DNA of 64,000 nucleotides, from the NCBI RefSeq assembly GCF_018812025.1, contig NC_063045.1:56925957-56989956 (forward strand), in the 5' to 3' direction. Shown here piece after piece: positions 42,101 to 52,832 of the stretch. The position numbers and the translations under genes were made by a program. This stretch comes from Megalobrama amblycephala (Eukaryota > Chordata > Actinopteri > Cypriniformes > Xenocyprididae). The number at the start of each line of letters is the position of its first letter. The stretch's first letter is position 1. Below the pieces are notes generated by a model. The model had not been told where the DNA came from, ran no database searches, and worked only from the letters and a program-made list of their open reading frames with translations.

Positions 42101-45100
42101 TAAAATCTGAGAGCATGGGAGCAGAAATACACCTTCAGCATTCAGTAGTTTCCTGTCCTTGTACAGATCTGTGAGGAACAAGCTGTTGATCAGGGTGGAC
42201 TTTCCAAGACCAGACTCCCCTGAAAAAAGGGGAGTTTAAAGAAATACACTTAGTGCACTGGTTTTCAAACTGTGGTCCAGGGACTCCCAGGGAGTGCTAG
42301 GAGGTCCATGGAAAAGTCTAAAGAAAAACTGTAAAAATGTAAAAATAAATAAATAATTTAAAAAATAAGATTAAACGAAATAAATAAATGAACTAAATAA
42401 AATATATATATGTCTATGTGGTGTCTATGTAGATCCTTTAAGACAAACCATGTGCAAATTCATAAACATATATGGCGAAACTAAACCAGTATTTCCACTT
42501 GCCATTGTGCAGTGTTTACTACTGTAAAGTTGACCTCGTGGATCTCTGAGCTGGTGTGCGTGAGTGGAGGCGGAGCTAATTTGCATATTCATGATTCCAC
42601 ATATACTAAATGAAGCAAGGGTGTCGAGTTACATTCAAACTATTTTAAGGCATGAAGAACTTTTTTCACAAGAAAAAACTTTTACATATGTCATTTTGGT
42701 GATCAAAAATTAGTTTTAAGTGATAAAATTATTGACTACAGGGGGACTTTAATATTTTGAGTTTTATTTTTATATTTTTAGAGTTCATTTTATTTCAAAT
42801 TTTAGTATTTTTCTTCATTTTTTTTATTTCTGTTTAGCTTTTAATTTATATTTATTTCCGTTTAGTCATTTTAATAATTGAACTTTAACTTATTTTATTT
42901 TAAGTGAACGTTTTTCAAGTTTTTTGAAGTCAGCATGAAACGAAAGTTGCAATAATCTCCATTGTGACGTATATCCGAGTGAAACGGCTTCTCGAATGAA
43001 TAAAAAATGTAGGGCGGGACTTGATTTTGTCTATCAGGAACTGATTGGATCATTGGATGGTTGTGGTTTGCTATTGGTCGATCTCATGTGAGTGACAGGT
43101 TGCCCCGCCCTCACACCAGTGAACATCAGAGAATAGATGTCGCTGCAAGAGGAAGTGGAAGTTACAGTATTTTGAACATTACGAGGGCACATGAATTAAA
43201 AAACTAAATAAATAATGATGTGCACGGGTAAATAATTTATAATAAATACTGCAATATTCCATAAAATTTATGAATATGTTGATTTCATGGTGACATTAAG
43301 TTTTTCATCTAATATTTATGTTTTATTTCAGCTTTGTTTCAGTTAAAGTCATTTTTGCTTTAGTTCACAATAACAACACTAGTGATAAGGAAACTCACCT
43401 GCCACCATGAGTGTGAAATCAAAACCTTTTTTGACCGACTTCCTGTGGACCTGGTTTGGGAGGGTGGCGAAGCCGACATACTCTTTTTCCTGAAAGATTG
43501 GATTACAATGGCATCATTTAATAATACAGTGCTAATACTACCACATTCATTTCCATATCAAAACAACTGTACAGTATGCAAAAAGCGGACATCGGCAAGC
43601 CAAATCATGTGATAGCTGAAGGGATAAAAATGAATCCAAGTGCCCCACCCCCAGCCTTCACAGCCAGCCTGATGTATGCCACACTCGCTACATTACTAGG
43701 GCAATCCCAGAATTCCTGCCATGTTTCATTGTGCTTAGAGAGTCTATGCGGGAGCGGTCATGCCTGAAGGCCTCACAGTCCATATTTACAATATTACATA
43801 ATTTATCCTATTATATAAAACCTTTTTGCAGTCATATACAATCATTATGCTTGGTTTGCATCACTAATATGCAAAATTTGCCCTGTTTATTGGTCCAATT
43901 AATCTCAGAGAGCATGCAAATCTGTAGGAAAGGAATGGTTTTACCTGCTGTGCAGGACTGAATGAAACTAAAACACAAATACATTAAGATACAATAGACT
44001 CTCCTGCTTGACTTCATCTCCAGGATTGTTTGGCCCGTCTGGGAATCTCACTAAGTGTGAGAGGTTTATCCTCACCTAAGGCCATGGATATTGGATTTTG
44101 CTTTCACGCACAGCTGGCGACAGTCTCAGTCACCGGAAACCATGTGCATGCAATCGTGGGCGTTCACAGAGAAACAACACAAGAAATGAATCGGATGTTT
44201 CCTAGCAGAAAGAGGCATTAGCGTTATTTTCATCAGTCGTCCCCCAGATTGACTGACAGTTCGCCCTCAGGCAGACGTACGGAGAGCCAAGTGTACATTT
44301 AGACATTTTCTAAGCCAGTGCACAGCAAGCCACATGAACATCAGCTGAACATGAACATTTATCATGTTTTCTAAGATTCGAAGAAGAATATGAAATCAGA
44401 AAATACCACCTCATTACAAAAATGAAAAAAGGCCTATAGTAAATTATGAATTTTGAAAATTCTGAAAAAATGTACCCATGTAGGCCTAGTTCTAATTATA
44501 AACATCCTTATTTGCATTGTGACATTATTTCTCTTACATTTAAGCACATATCTCCCCCAATTCTCATGCGCGTCACATGCGACGCGACGCGATAAAAGGT
44601 AGCCTATTGGTAGGAGTTTTTGTACTAACCTGGAACAACAACACAAAGTATGTCAGTGATAATCTCAGGTACTGTTTATGTGCTTTATTTAATGTTAAAG
44701 CATCTAATTTCTAAGTTTGAATATTATTTTGTGTGTTTTTTATAGGCTACTGAAAGCAAAATAATTCACCTCAGATCTTCAAACTAAATAAAAGGATACA
44801 ATAATGCTCAAACTGTCAACACACTGTGAACAGACAAGTGTATTCTATGACAAAGATTGTTCAGTAACTCAATATGTATTTTTAATAATGTTAAAATGAA
44901 GTGTAATATTCATGAATTTGATTATGTACTTATTCATTTCTTTGGAGAGTTTGCCGAGATCCCGCCCACGCGCTCTTCTGATTGGCTGTGGTTTTTGATT
45001 GACTTTATCGCGTCTGGTGTGGACAGACAAATTGTTTAAATCGTATCGCATAGCGTCTGTTTTAGTGTCACAATGCAAATAATCTAGTTTGCAATAAAAT

Positions 45101-45870
45101 ATAATTCATTTTCTTTCAGCAAAATGCAATTGATTACTTTTCTTTTGGGTGTTGGAGGTGGAATATGGCCTGTCTCTGAGATTCACACATAGCCTATATA
45201 ATTAAAAATAGTTAATGTAATTAGATTCAGCGACGTTTAATGAAAACTTTAAGACAGTAGCTGATGGAATCGTCCTCATTGTTCTCAAATGATGCAATGG
45301 ATGCAGTTCTCCTGCTGCTTTACAGTGAGGATGAAATGTGGGACACTGAAAGCAGGCAGTGAGGATTAGTTTCATGCATCTCTAAAAATGGACTGCATCC
45401 ATGAATTTGATGGAAGAGACATTTGCAACCCTTAAACGCCTTATCGAATATACAGAATATGATATTTAGTGTTCATTATTACTCTCCTAACCAAACAGAT
45501 GTAGATGGAAGCTTTAAGTGATGCAGGACCGTTATATGGCTCTATTCATAGCAATGTCCCAGAAATATGTGCAGCATGCTCACAGATGTGGATCAGCTCA
45601 TAGAAATGCAGCACACTATTTATATAGATGATTACAGACAATAAAGCACGCTTACCTCTGCATCCTCTGTTGGGTGATGTGAGACGCCCGCAGCAGGTGA
45701 AGGATGCAGACGCCCATTCAAGCGTTGAGAAATCCACAACGATTGATGCAAACAAACAAATTACATTTCCGTTATTAAATCTTGCTGTTATTTCAGCCAC
45801 ATACCGTTAATTCATCACCTATCTTACCTGATTTCACCGTCCGGCTCTTGTACCTGGCGCTGCTCGTCAT
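36078..45870 (-). CDS. septin5: septin5 gene, complete (12 coding exons, 369 aa)
   Basis: This gene encodes a septin, a GTP-binding protein that assembles into hetero-oligomeric filaments at the cell cortex; septin 5 is known in vertebrates as a presynaptic septin linked to regulated exocytosis. The twelve exons total 1110 bp, giving 369 residues plus stop. Visible in order are a polybasic region (about 34-42, [11 protein letters not shown]), P-loop GESGLGKST (49-57), G3 DTPGFGD (106-112), G4 as SKAD (187-190; AKAD in human), the septin-unique element RGRLYPWG region, and a short C-terminal coiled coil ([20 protein letters not shown] onward) ending HEQDL. The tail [19 protein letters not shown] identifies septin 5 over septins 1, 2 and 4. 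Small oddities are NNTESW where human has NNTECW, and FIPPFGHG where human has FISPFGHG. Fish have a and b copies, which I cannot separate here. Confidence 0.95.
37010..37096. repeat. end fragment of GGGCTGCACGATAT repeat
   Basis: TATCGCAATATATATCGCAG... ending AATATCGTGCAGCCCTAG resembles the end of a common fish MITE. No partner end was found nearby. Confidence 0.55.
37136..37238 (-). CDS. septin5: septin5 exon 11
   Basis: 103 bp, acceptor cataag, donor gtcagc. It encodes [34 protein letters not shown]. [12 protein letters not shown] is the strongest marker for septin 5 among the paralogues I can recall. Confidence 0.95.
37328..37463 (-). CDS. septin5: septin5 exon 10
   Basis: 136 bp, acceptor tcacag, donor gtaagt. 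It encodes [40 protein letters not shown] and IQQMT. It matches the end of the septin-unique element. Confidence 0.95.
37587..37683 (-). CDS. septin5: septin5 exon 9 (septin-unique element)
   Basis: 97 bp, acceptor tttag, donor gtcagt. It encodes [20 protein letters not shown] and [12 protein letters not shown]: the G5-region and the RGRxYPWG hallmark of septins. Confidence 0.96.
37765..38060. mobile_element. MITE of alternating CGCAATT/TCTGAC units, copy 2
   Basis: Same unit pattern as 6943-7388, ending TTTTTATTTCATGGTGGAAA. In the septin5 intron between exons 8 and 9. Confidence 0.7.
38255..39330. repeat. interspersed repeat with recurring TAGGTGGxGCTA motif
   Basis: Contains CTTGAAACTTTGTCAGATGG, AATCGGCCTATAGGTGGAGC, CACTAGGTGGTGCTATGACT and ATAGGTGGCGCTATAACT, spaced by several hundred bases, with GAGCTAGTACTAGGTTTTTC recurring as AACTAGTCCTAGGTATTTTG. 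It appears to be an old dispersed repeat with internal duplication; I do not know its class. Confidence 0.55.
39505..39640. repeat. partial CAGCATCATTACTCC repeat
   Basis: TTTTCAGCATCATTACTCCAG to TGGAAACCGTGATACATTTTT, as in 5.8-6.0 kb. Truncated on both sides. Confidence 0.75.
39802..39903 (-). CDS. septin5: septin5 exon 8
   Basis: 102 bp, 34 codons, acceptor ctcaag, donor gtcggt. It encodes [34 protein letters not shown], the acidic septin segment. The donor is less usual, but both junctions are phase 0 and join LK to ESTPF as in human. Confidence 0.95.
40039..40156 (-). CDS. septin5: septin5 exon 7 (G4 motif)
   Basis: 118 bp, acceptor ctcag, donor gtaaag. It encodes [43 protein letters not shown] is the guanine-specificity motif (AKAD in most septins). 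Confidence 0.95.
40239..40690. mobile_element. MITE, CACTACTGTTCAAAGGTTTGGGG family
   Basis: Inverted ends ACACTACTGTTCAAAGGTTT and ACTGACCCCAAATTTTTTAATGGTAGTGT. The interior contains the shared GCTGAATTTTCAGCATCATT block. Confidence 0.8.
40760..41666. mobile_element. MITE with TAGGGCTGTCAAGCGATAA ends
   Basis: The left end AGGGCTGTCAAGCGATAAC and the right end GTTAAATCAATAGCCCTA are inverted, flanked by TA. A lone TTAA-family end (GGGTGAACTATCCCTTTAA) lies inside at about 40927. The right end stops about 22 bp from the septin5 exon 6 donor. Confidence 0.7.
41688..41822 (-). CDS. septin5: septin5 exon 6
   Basis: 135 bp, acceptor cctcag, donor gtaata. It encodes [38 protein letters not shown] and IPPFGHG. 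It is very close to human septin 5. The donor is only about 22 bp from the end of a transposon-like inverted-repeat element. Confidence 0.95.
41909..42032 (-). CDS. septin5: septin5 exon 5 (G3 motif)
   Basis: 124 bp, acceptor attag, donor gtatgt. It encodes [20 protein letters not shown] and [27 protein letters not shown] is the septin G3 motif, and the Thr of switch I (INQTVEI) is present. Confidence 0.96.
42133..42219 (-). CDS. septin5: septin5 exon 4 (P-loop)
   Basis: 87 bp, acceptor ttcag, donor gtgtat. It encodes [20 protein letters not shown] and DRKLLNAE: the Walker A motif GESGLGKST with its catalytic Lys and Ser. The donor gtgtat is a weaker form but keeps the frame. Confidence 0.95.
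42257..42345. repeat. hAT-like end fragment
   Basis: CACTGGTTTTCAAACTGTGG and GGACTCCCAGGGAGTGCTAGGAGG resemble an hAT left end with subterminal repeats. No right end found before 43.4 kb. Confidence 0.5.
43399..43489 (-). CDS. septin5: septin5 exon 3
   Basis: 91 bp, acceptor tttcag, donor gtgagt. It encodes [20 protein letters not shown] and [10 protein letters not shown]: the conserved start of the septin core and the polybasic membrane-binding stretch before the GTPase domain. It ends at phase 1 within the first Gly of the P-loop. Confidence 0.95.
43490..45655. other. septin5 intron 2, no feature recognised
   Basis: About 2.2 kb of intron. No exon, long repeat or transposon end recognised. 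Confidence 0.5.
45656..45666 (-). CDS. septin5: septin5 exon 2, 11-nt microexon
   Basis: Exon 1 ends at phase 1 and exon 3 starts at phase 0, so an exon of length 2 modulo 3 is needed. AGGATGCAGAG, between a pyrimidine-rich tract ending CAACAG and a strong gtaagc donor, is exactly 11 nt. It gives [25 protein letters not shown], a plausible septin 5 N-terminus. No other AG lies in the preceding 50 bases. Transcript evidence would settle it. Confidence 0.72.
45828..45870 (-). CDS. septin5: septin5 exon 1 (start codon)
   Basis: 43 bp coding part, donor gtaaga. It encodes [14 protein letters not shown], close to the start of human septin 5 (RYKS). A G at -3 gives an acceptable start context. It ends at phase 1, which requires a following exon of length 2 modulo 3. 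The ATG lies at the edge of a 100-bp inverted repeat described separately. Confidence 0.85.
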
Positions 45871-46373
45871 CCCGACCGCTCTTGGAACGCGAAATTCCAA
45901 ATCGTAGTATGGAGAAGGCTTGCTCATTAATAATCATTAGCCCAGCCTTCTCTATTGGACGGTCATAAATGAATTATTAATTATAGTCTGCTGCTATTGG
46001 ATGGCAACCGCTCAACGGCAGCATTGCGTAATTAATATTCATTAGTAGAGATTTAGCCGTAGAAGGATTCGATTTTTTTCGATTTGAGAAACAGCTGGAA
46101 TAAATATGATGCTGCCGGATGTGGAGGGAAACGATCTTCTAATTAGCAAAACTATTTTTTATGTGGTTTGTCTTCAAATAGGGCCTACTATTTGCAAATT
46201 CCTTTCTATTGATAGGCTAATATAAAAATGATAATAAATCCATATTTACATTTAAAAAAAGACGATTTATAAATCCTTGGTGACCGTCCAATAGAAAAGG
46301 CTGGGCTAATGAATATTAATGAGCAAGCCTTCTCCATACTACGATTTGGAATTTCGCGTTCCGAGAGCGGATG
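45868..46373. promoter_or_regulatory. septin5 5' region with large inverted repeat and CCAAT boxes
   Basis: The 106 bases directly 5' of the septin5 ATG (45868-45973) reappear in inverted orientation at about 46270-46373 with only a few differences. Both arms carry the start-codon context GAGCGG..ATG, the stretch GGAACGCGAAATTCC and a CCAAT box (minus strand near 45954; plus strand near 46288). The region therefore looks like a promoter/5' UTR with a mirrored copy around a 300-bp spacer. The CCAAT about 85 bp from the ATG would suit septin5 transcription. Transcription start sites cannot be read from sequence alone. Confidence 0.6.
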
Positions 46374-48266
46374 TTTATGTATTAATAAATAAACAGACAG
46401 TAATACTGTCGATCTACACCTCCAAACTGACCAATAATTCGACATACCTAGTGTTAGCTACTGTATTTAATTCTTTAGTTAAAACATAGAATAATAATAA
46501 TACAAAAATAAACAATTATTCCTTCTTTAAAGCATTTGCCAATTTCTTTATTAATCAAATATTTTTATGTATTTATTTTTATTTAAATTTACGCAATTAT
46601 CTGTTAATTTTGAATTAATATATTGTAAAATTATAGATTATTTGTGGTTCTCCAAGTCTTATATATACAGTTCTGATGTTGTTTCAACACAGGGACGCAT
46701 GGTGGCAGTATAACGTCATATCCAGGTTCGACTCGTACTCCATAATGGTTTGAATGGATGCATGCGAGACAGCCTTTGAGTGCTCAAATGGACCATTATA
46801 GGTCATGTATGTATTCTCATGTATTGTGATTTTCTCAGAGGACAGCGTGGAAAGGAAGATGTCTGGAGAGCAACACAATAGTGAGACCCTGCTCTGTAAA
46901 TACTGCTCAGGAAACCCTGTGACAGGCTATAGAGAATTGTTCCTTTTTGTGTCAGAAACAGAGCGGTTTATTTACTCTAAAAACACCTCAAAGCCTGCTT
47001 AAATTAGGAACATGCTGACATTGTGACTTTGTTGGAGAAAAAATGAAGTAGGCCAGAGAATGAATGTGACCTGAATTCAAGAGAAATGTCCTCTGAACGA
47101 TTGAAGTTTGAGGAAATATTGTTGATATATGTATGCCAATTTACATTGTATGCAGATTAGTCAGGATTTAGTCAAACTATACATTTAAAAAATATATATG
47201 ATTCAGGGGGAGACTTTTCTTACATGTAAATCAGGCTAGATAATTTGATGGGATCAGGAAGGAGGGTCAGCACATTGTATGATTCACTGAAAGTTACACA
47301 GCCTCACATTGCTCATCTTTCTGTTGCTCTTCCATAACTCGAAAGACTTAAAGGAATAGGTCACTCAAAAATGAAAATTATCCTATAAATTAATCACCCT
47401 CAAGTCATCTTTTATGACTTTCCCATCGTTTTAATGGCATTGAAGTTTTTGAAGATCCAAAAAGCGCATCCATCCTTCTGAAGTGAAGCGATGCGTTTTT
47501 GTAAGAAAAATATCAATATTTATAACTTTATAATCAGTGGCTTTCGGCCATCTGCACATTCATCATGAGAGAGTCGAATTCCAGCGAAAGAGTGACCTCT
47601 GACCGTGAGAGTAGATGAATGTCTTGACTAATTATAACCTATTTCACTATTGCATGATGTTTATTACATTAAGTGCACAAACAACATGCATGAAATATAA
47701 AATGAATGCCCATGTATTGCATAATAAAACAGTATGGTAACAGATATTGGACTTCTGTTTGCAGACTTACAGTGTTGAGCTGTACAACGATTATAGTTTT
47801 CTGTTGATGAATGTATCCAAACAGTTGCTCACCTGTCTAATAAAACACATAATATATTAAAGCGTCTTTCGGAAATTGAGGGTAACGTCTGTGTTCTGGT
47901 TAAAATTGCTTATTTCTCTGGATTTAAACATTCTTGGAAACATTTGGGATAACGTAAGTGTAAGTTCACAAAATATATAACATTGTTCTAGTGATTCTTG
48001 GATATTTTAATCCAAAAATCTTACATATTGTGCCTTTAAGAGAATAGCATTTATTTGAAATAGAAAAATCTTTTGTATATAAATGTCTTTATTGTCAACT
48101 TTATGCATACTTTTTAAATAAATTAACATACTGTATGAATTTCTAGCCAACAAAAACGTTTTGAATGGTATGCATTATGAAAAAGTGTGAAATTCATAAG
48201 CATTGTGGATTTCATCTGTTGTTGCAATGAAGTCTTATCAGACCAGACATTTGCATATAGCTTTAA
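46374..48266. other. intergenic, septin5 upstream
   Basis: AT-rich. A lone TTAA-family left end (TTAAAGGAATAGGTCACTC) is at 47348, without a visible right partner. No gene recognised. Confidence 0.5.
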
Positions 48267-49016
48267 AGGTGCCCTAGAATCAAAAATTGAATTTACCTCG
48301 GCATAGTTGAATATCAAGAGTTCAGTACATGGAAAAGACATACACTGAGTTTCAAACTCCATTGCTTCCTCCTTCTTATGTAAATCTCATTTGTTTAAAA
48401 GACCTCCGAAAAACAGGCGAATCTCAACATAACACCGACTGTTACGTAACAGTGGGGATCATTAATATGTATGACCCCAATATTTGCATATGCCAGTCCA
48501 TGTTCAAGGCATTACACAAGGGCAGCCAGTATTAATGTCTGTATCTGTGCACAGCTGAATCATCAGACTAGGTAAGCAAGCAAGGACAATAGCGAAAAAT
48601 GGCAGATGGAGCAATAACAACTGACATGATCCATGATAACATGATATTTTTAGTGATATTTGTGAATTGTCTTTCTAAATGTTTCGTTAGCATGTTGCTA
48701 ATGTACTGTTAAATGTGGTTAAAGTTACCATCGATTCTTACTGTATTCACGGAGACAAGAGAGCCGTCGCTATTTTCATTTTTAACACTTGCAGTCTGTA
48801 TAATGCATAAACACATCTTCATTCTTTATAAAACTGAGCGTGATTTAAAGGGGCCGCCCGCTGAATCGGTGCATAGTTAATGATGCCCCAAAATAGGCAG
48901 TTAAAAAAATCATTTAAAAAAACCTACGGGGTATTTTGAGCTGAAACTTCACAGACACATTCACGGGACACCTTAGACTTATATTACATCTTGTAAAAAC
49001 TGGTTCTAGGGCACCT
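48267..49016. mobile_element. TTAA-flanked element with AGGTGCC ends, copy 1
   Basis: TTAA at 48263-48266 and 49017-49020. The ends AGGTGCCCTAGAATC and GGTTCTAGGGCACCT are inverted repeats. 750 bp. The body matches the 54702-55658 copy in opposite orientation. Confidence 0.85.
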
Positions 49017-50586
49017 TTAATTGACCTAAAGTTAAGAGTCAAACATGTTTATCTGTTATAATTTTCAGTGGCGCCAGAGTTAGCCCCATAAAGCATACTG
49101 AAAAACGAGAGACACAACTAAACGATCTGTGGTGTGTAATCAGCTCATTATCCTCAGAGTTTCTGTTGTGTTATTGGTCTGACGAAAGCTGATAGTTATA
49201 AACAATGGTGCAACAAAACAAAAACATCATAAACACAGAGAGGCAGCGCTCCTCACAATCACTCATGCGACCACACAAGCGCAGGGGCAAACCGGAGGAA
49301 AACAATGATGGGAAAATCCTGTAGAAACAGTGAAATAATCCAGCTGCTCACCACAGTCACCTTCCTGTGCTTCAGTGCTGGTTAGACAGCAGCCAAACAA
49401 TTAATGCGGCACGCTGCAATTACCAAGCCTCTGTTCTCTGCACATCTGAACAATCACAGCCCAGCTATTTGGCAATCACACAAGCATTGTTGTTGTATTT
49501 TCATTCTTCAATAGCCTCGCTAATTTACAGTTCAGTTTCTTAATTGAAATCATGGCTCTGATGTCATCATGCTTTTCCTCTATTTCATCCCAGTGTTTAC
49601 AAACAGTTTCTCTTTCCCTGGAACTAATGCCATTGCTGCCAAGCTTTGTTGCATACGCTTTCTGGTCTACACTGACCTGCGCATATGATCCGCTCTGTGC
49701 TCACGTGTCTCTGGACCAGAGCAGGCTGTGTGCACTGTGGTTCGCGTGGCACTAACGTGAAACCAGACTTCGTTCGAATCAACGGAAACCATATTTACAC
49801 TGTCTTAATCATTCCCTATCTCCTATACAGTCCACTATGTGCCATTCACCATGTAGAAATAGCAATTGTGTGAACAAGAGACCGATTTTAGCTGTAGCTT
49901 CAGAGTCTATTTGAGTGAACTCATTTATCACAGCACCACAAAGCTATCATATGACTTCAGAAGAAATAGAATATAGTGCATGAACCATACAGACTACTTT
50001 TATGATACTTGAATGATGCTTTTACAATGTAGGGAGTGGCACGCTTTGGTTGGACAGAAGATCTAATGAGAAGCTGAAGTCATCAGTGATGTCATGAAAA
50101 TCCGTGATCCATTTTAGTGGAAGTGAGAGACTAAGTTTTTAAATGCGAATTTTATCATTATTTGGAACACACCAATTATTTGTAACCTTAAGGCTAACAT
50201 ATTCATACTAAAAGATAAAAAACTTACATTTGGTTTCAGGGGGACTTTAGTGATAATGGCGTAGAGAAAAAATATCGTTGGAATCAGGTGTGCATAATTA
50301 TTAGGCAGGTTTTCTTTTACAGATTAAATGAGCCAAAAAATAGATTTAACTCAGACTGAAAAGTCCAAAATTTTTAAATGCCCATGAGAAGGACGCAATT
50401 CTAATGCAATAGGTGAATAAGTTATAAATAAATTAAGGTGAATATTTAAGTGTGAAACCATCAACCTTTAGTCTCCAGAGCCACCATTTTCCAGAACTGC
50501 AACCTACCTGGAGTCTCCAGAAGTGCAAGGTGTCAGGATCTCAGAGACGGTTAGGTAAAGAATCTTAAAAAATGACCCTGACTTAA

Positions 50587-51675
50587 AGGATTAGTTCACT
50601 TTCAAATAAAATTTCCTGATAATTTACTCACCCCCATGTCATACAAGATGTCCATATCCTTCTTTCTTCAGTCGAAAAGAAATTAAGGTTTTTGATAAAA
50701 ACATTCTTGGATTTTTCTCCATATAGTGGACTTCAATTGGCCCCAAATGGTTGAAGGTCAAAATTAGGTCATCATGCTTTCCCTCTGTTTCATCCAAGTA
50801 TTTACGAACAGTTTCTGTTTCCCTGGAACTAAGGCCATTGCTGCCAAGCTTTGTTGCAATTCATCAAAAATGTTTAAAAATGTTCATCTTTTAAACATAT
50901 ATCTCTAGATATGGCTCGAGACCCTCAAGGCCCGTTCACAACAAGAACGATAACTATAAGAACTTTATTAGCGTATACACTAACACTACACTAACGCAGA
51001 TATATTTCATAATCCTGAAATATAAAAAAAAAAAAAGGAGGAGCTGTTCGATATGTCCCGATGCGGGCTTATAATAAATAGGACGTCTATTTATTATAAG
51101 CCCGTATCGGGACATATCGAACAGCTCCTCCCCTTTTTTTAAATATTTCAGGATTTTTCTCCATATAGTGGACTTCAATTGGCCCCAAATGGTTGAAGGT
51201 CAAAATTATAGTTTCAGTGCAGCTTCAAAGGGCTTTAAAGTATACCAGATGAGGAATAAGGGTCCTTCCCTATACGGAAAAAATGGAACTGATGCCGCGT
51301 TTGAATAGTTTAATAGGGAAGGTATAGGACATACAGTGCAAGCTTTTTAAAGAATACGGAAGGCGGAAGGCGGAAGCACTTGCGAGGCGATCATTTGTGT
51401 TTATAAAGTATATACATTTTTAATTTTTTTTAGAAAATGGCCGATCGTTTCTCTTATTCCTTGTCTGGGATCGTTTAAAGCCCTTTGAAGCTGCGCTGAA
51501 ACTGTAATTTTGACCTTCAACTATTGACAATTGAAGTCCACTATAACAATCCTGGAATGTTTTCATCGAAAATCTTAATTTCTTTTTGACTGAAGAAAGA
51601 AGGACATGGACTTCTTGGATGACATGGGGGTGAGTAAATTATCAGGAAATTTTTATTTGAAAGTGAACTAATCCT
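50587..51675. mobile_element. TTAA-flanked fold-back element G (nested)
   Basis: TTAA at 50583-50586 and 51676-51679. The ends AGGATTAGTTCACTTTC and GAAAGTGAACTAATCCT are exact inverse. The left arm has been interrupted near 50768 and part of it (GGATTTTTCTCCATATAGTG) is repeated at 51153 onward. Confidence 0.85.
51013..51150. repeat. near-perfect long palindrome
   Basis: The arm GGAGGAGCTGTTCGATATGT continuing to AATAAATAG is mirrored after a 5-base centre (GACGT). The arms extend to CCTGAAATAT/ATATTTCAGG, about 65 bp each side. Confidence 0.9.
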
Positions 51676-51831
51676 TTAAGAAGAATCACAAGCTGTGATT
51701 CTTGAAGTGTTGTCAAATACATTACAAATACTGTTTTTTTATAGGCTTTATAGACAGATTGAGAGTGACTCTTGAAGGACCAGCACCACATCTTCTTGTA
51801 CCACTGTTTGAAGAATTTATCTTCCAGAATC

Positions 51832-51910
51832 TGGCAGTAAGTTTTGGGAGTTCATTTTTAGTCCATCTCTGCAAAACGGACTAAAAATTAACTCCCAAAA
51901 CTTACTGCCA
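51832..51910. repeat. 33-bp hairpin
   Basis: TGGCAGTAAGTTTTGGGAGT to TAGTCC is mirrored with one mismatch after a 13-base loop. It is inside the 50285-52083 element. Confidence 0.9.
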
Positions 51911-52542
51911 CTGTCCAATCACTGTCCAATGGTCATGGCTTAACTGCAATTTCTAGTGTTGCATTATTGCATCCTTCTCATGGGCATTTAAATTTTGTTG
52001 GGACTTTTCAGTCTGAGTTAAATCTATTTTTTGGCTCATTTTATCTGTAAAAGACAACCTGCCTAATAATTATGCACACCTGAATATAAGGCGTTTTTCA
52101 TTTTCAGCCTTCATGAGCAATTATGTATCACTTGATCACAATGATTAAATACAAAATTAATAGTAGTTATTAAGATTAATGTGGTTTGGAATTGGTAAGA
52201 TGTGCCTGGGGAAAAAAAACATGATCAGAAAATCAACTTTCCTAATAATTCTGCACACACTTTATAGTTATCATTCTTGGTGTGAACGGACCATACATCT
52301 TTTTTGTCTCTCATTTTATTGTTTAAAGGTATTACATTTACAGTTGCTCAGTGAAATTTCGCAGAAGAAATGTAGTCATTGCACTTGAATCCACATGTTT
52401 GTGCTTTGCGTGATAGCGAAAAAGTTCTCCCACACAGATTTCACTCATTTTCAAGTTCCCAAATTCACCACCAGAGCCGCAGCTAGGGTATCAAAATCGT
52501 GTTCTGGGGGTGGGGGGGAGTTTGGGTTTGGTGAGCAAGAAA

Positions 52543-52832
52543 ATGCCACAACCATGTACAATGTTGCAAATATTATGAAAAGGTAATGTGAGGGGCTATA
52601 CAGTTCCTTTATGACTGTACAGGAAGTGGCCTCAGTCTTAAAAGATGACGAGTGATCTCAAGATTGATAGGGAAAATGGCTCCGGAAGTTTGAAGGAAAC
52701 AGTGAGTCAGATGAGTGCATTTTCACCGCTATGAGGGGGCCAGTAAGAACCAGTTTGCCCTGGGGGTATAAATGAGGAATTCCCAGCAAAATATTGGATT
52801 AAATGTTGGTCATACTGGTACAATGACCAGGG
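52543..52832. repeat. 290-bp direct duplication, copy 1
   Basis: Matches 53670-53954 at roughly nine bases in ten, from GCCACAACCATGTACAATGT to ACTGGTACAATG. No family recognised and no clear inverted ends. Confidence 0.85.

Larger units (their letters stand above)
50285..52083. mobile_element. fold-back element with CAGGTGTGCATAATTATTAGGC ends
   Basis: CAGGTGTGCATAATTATTAG at 50285 and its inverse ending GCACACCTG at 52083 form arms of about 120 bp that include GGCTCATTT and TCAGTCTGAGTTAAATCTA. A TTAA element (50587-51675) is nested in it. The right part contains a 33-bp hairpin. Confidence 0.75.

Noticed and set aside
51702..51884. Short open frame with LEGPAPHLLVPLFEEFIFQ
   Set aside because: It might be a remnant of a transposase gene, but it overlaps a hairpin and is too short to assign.
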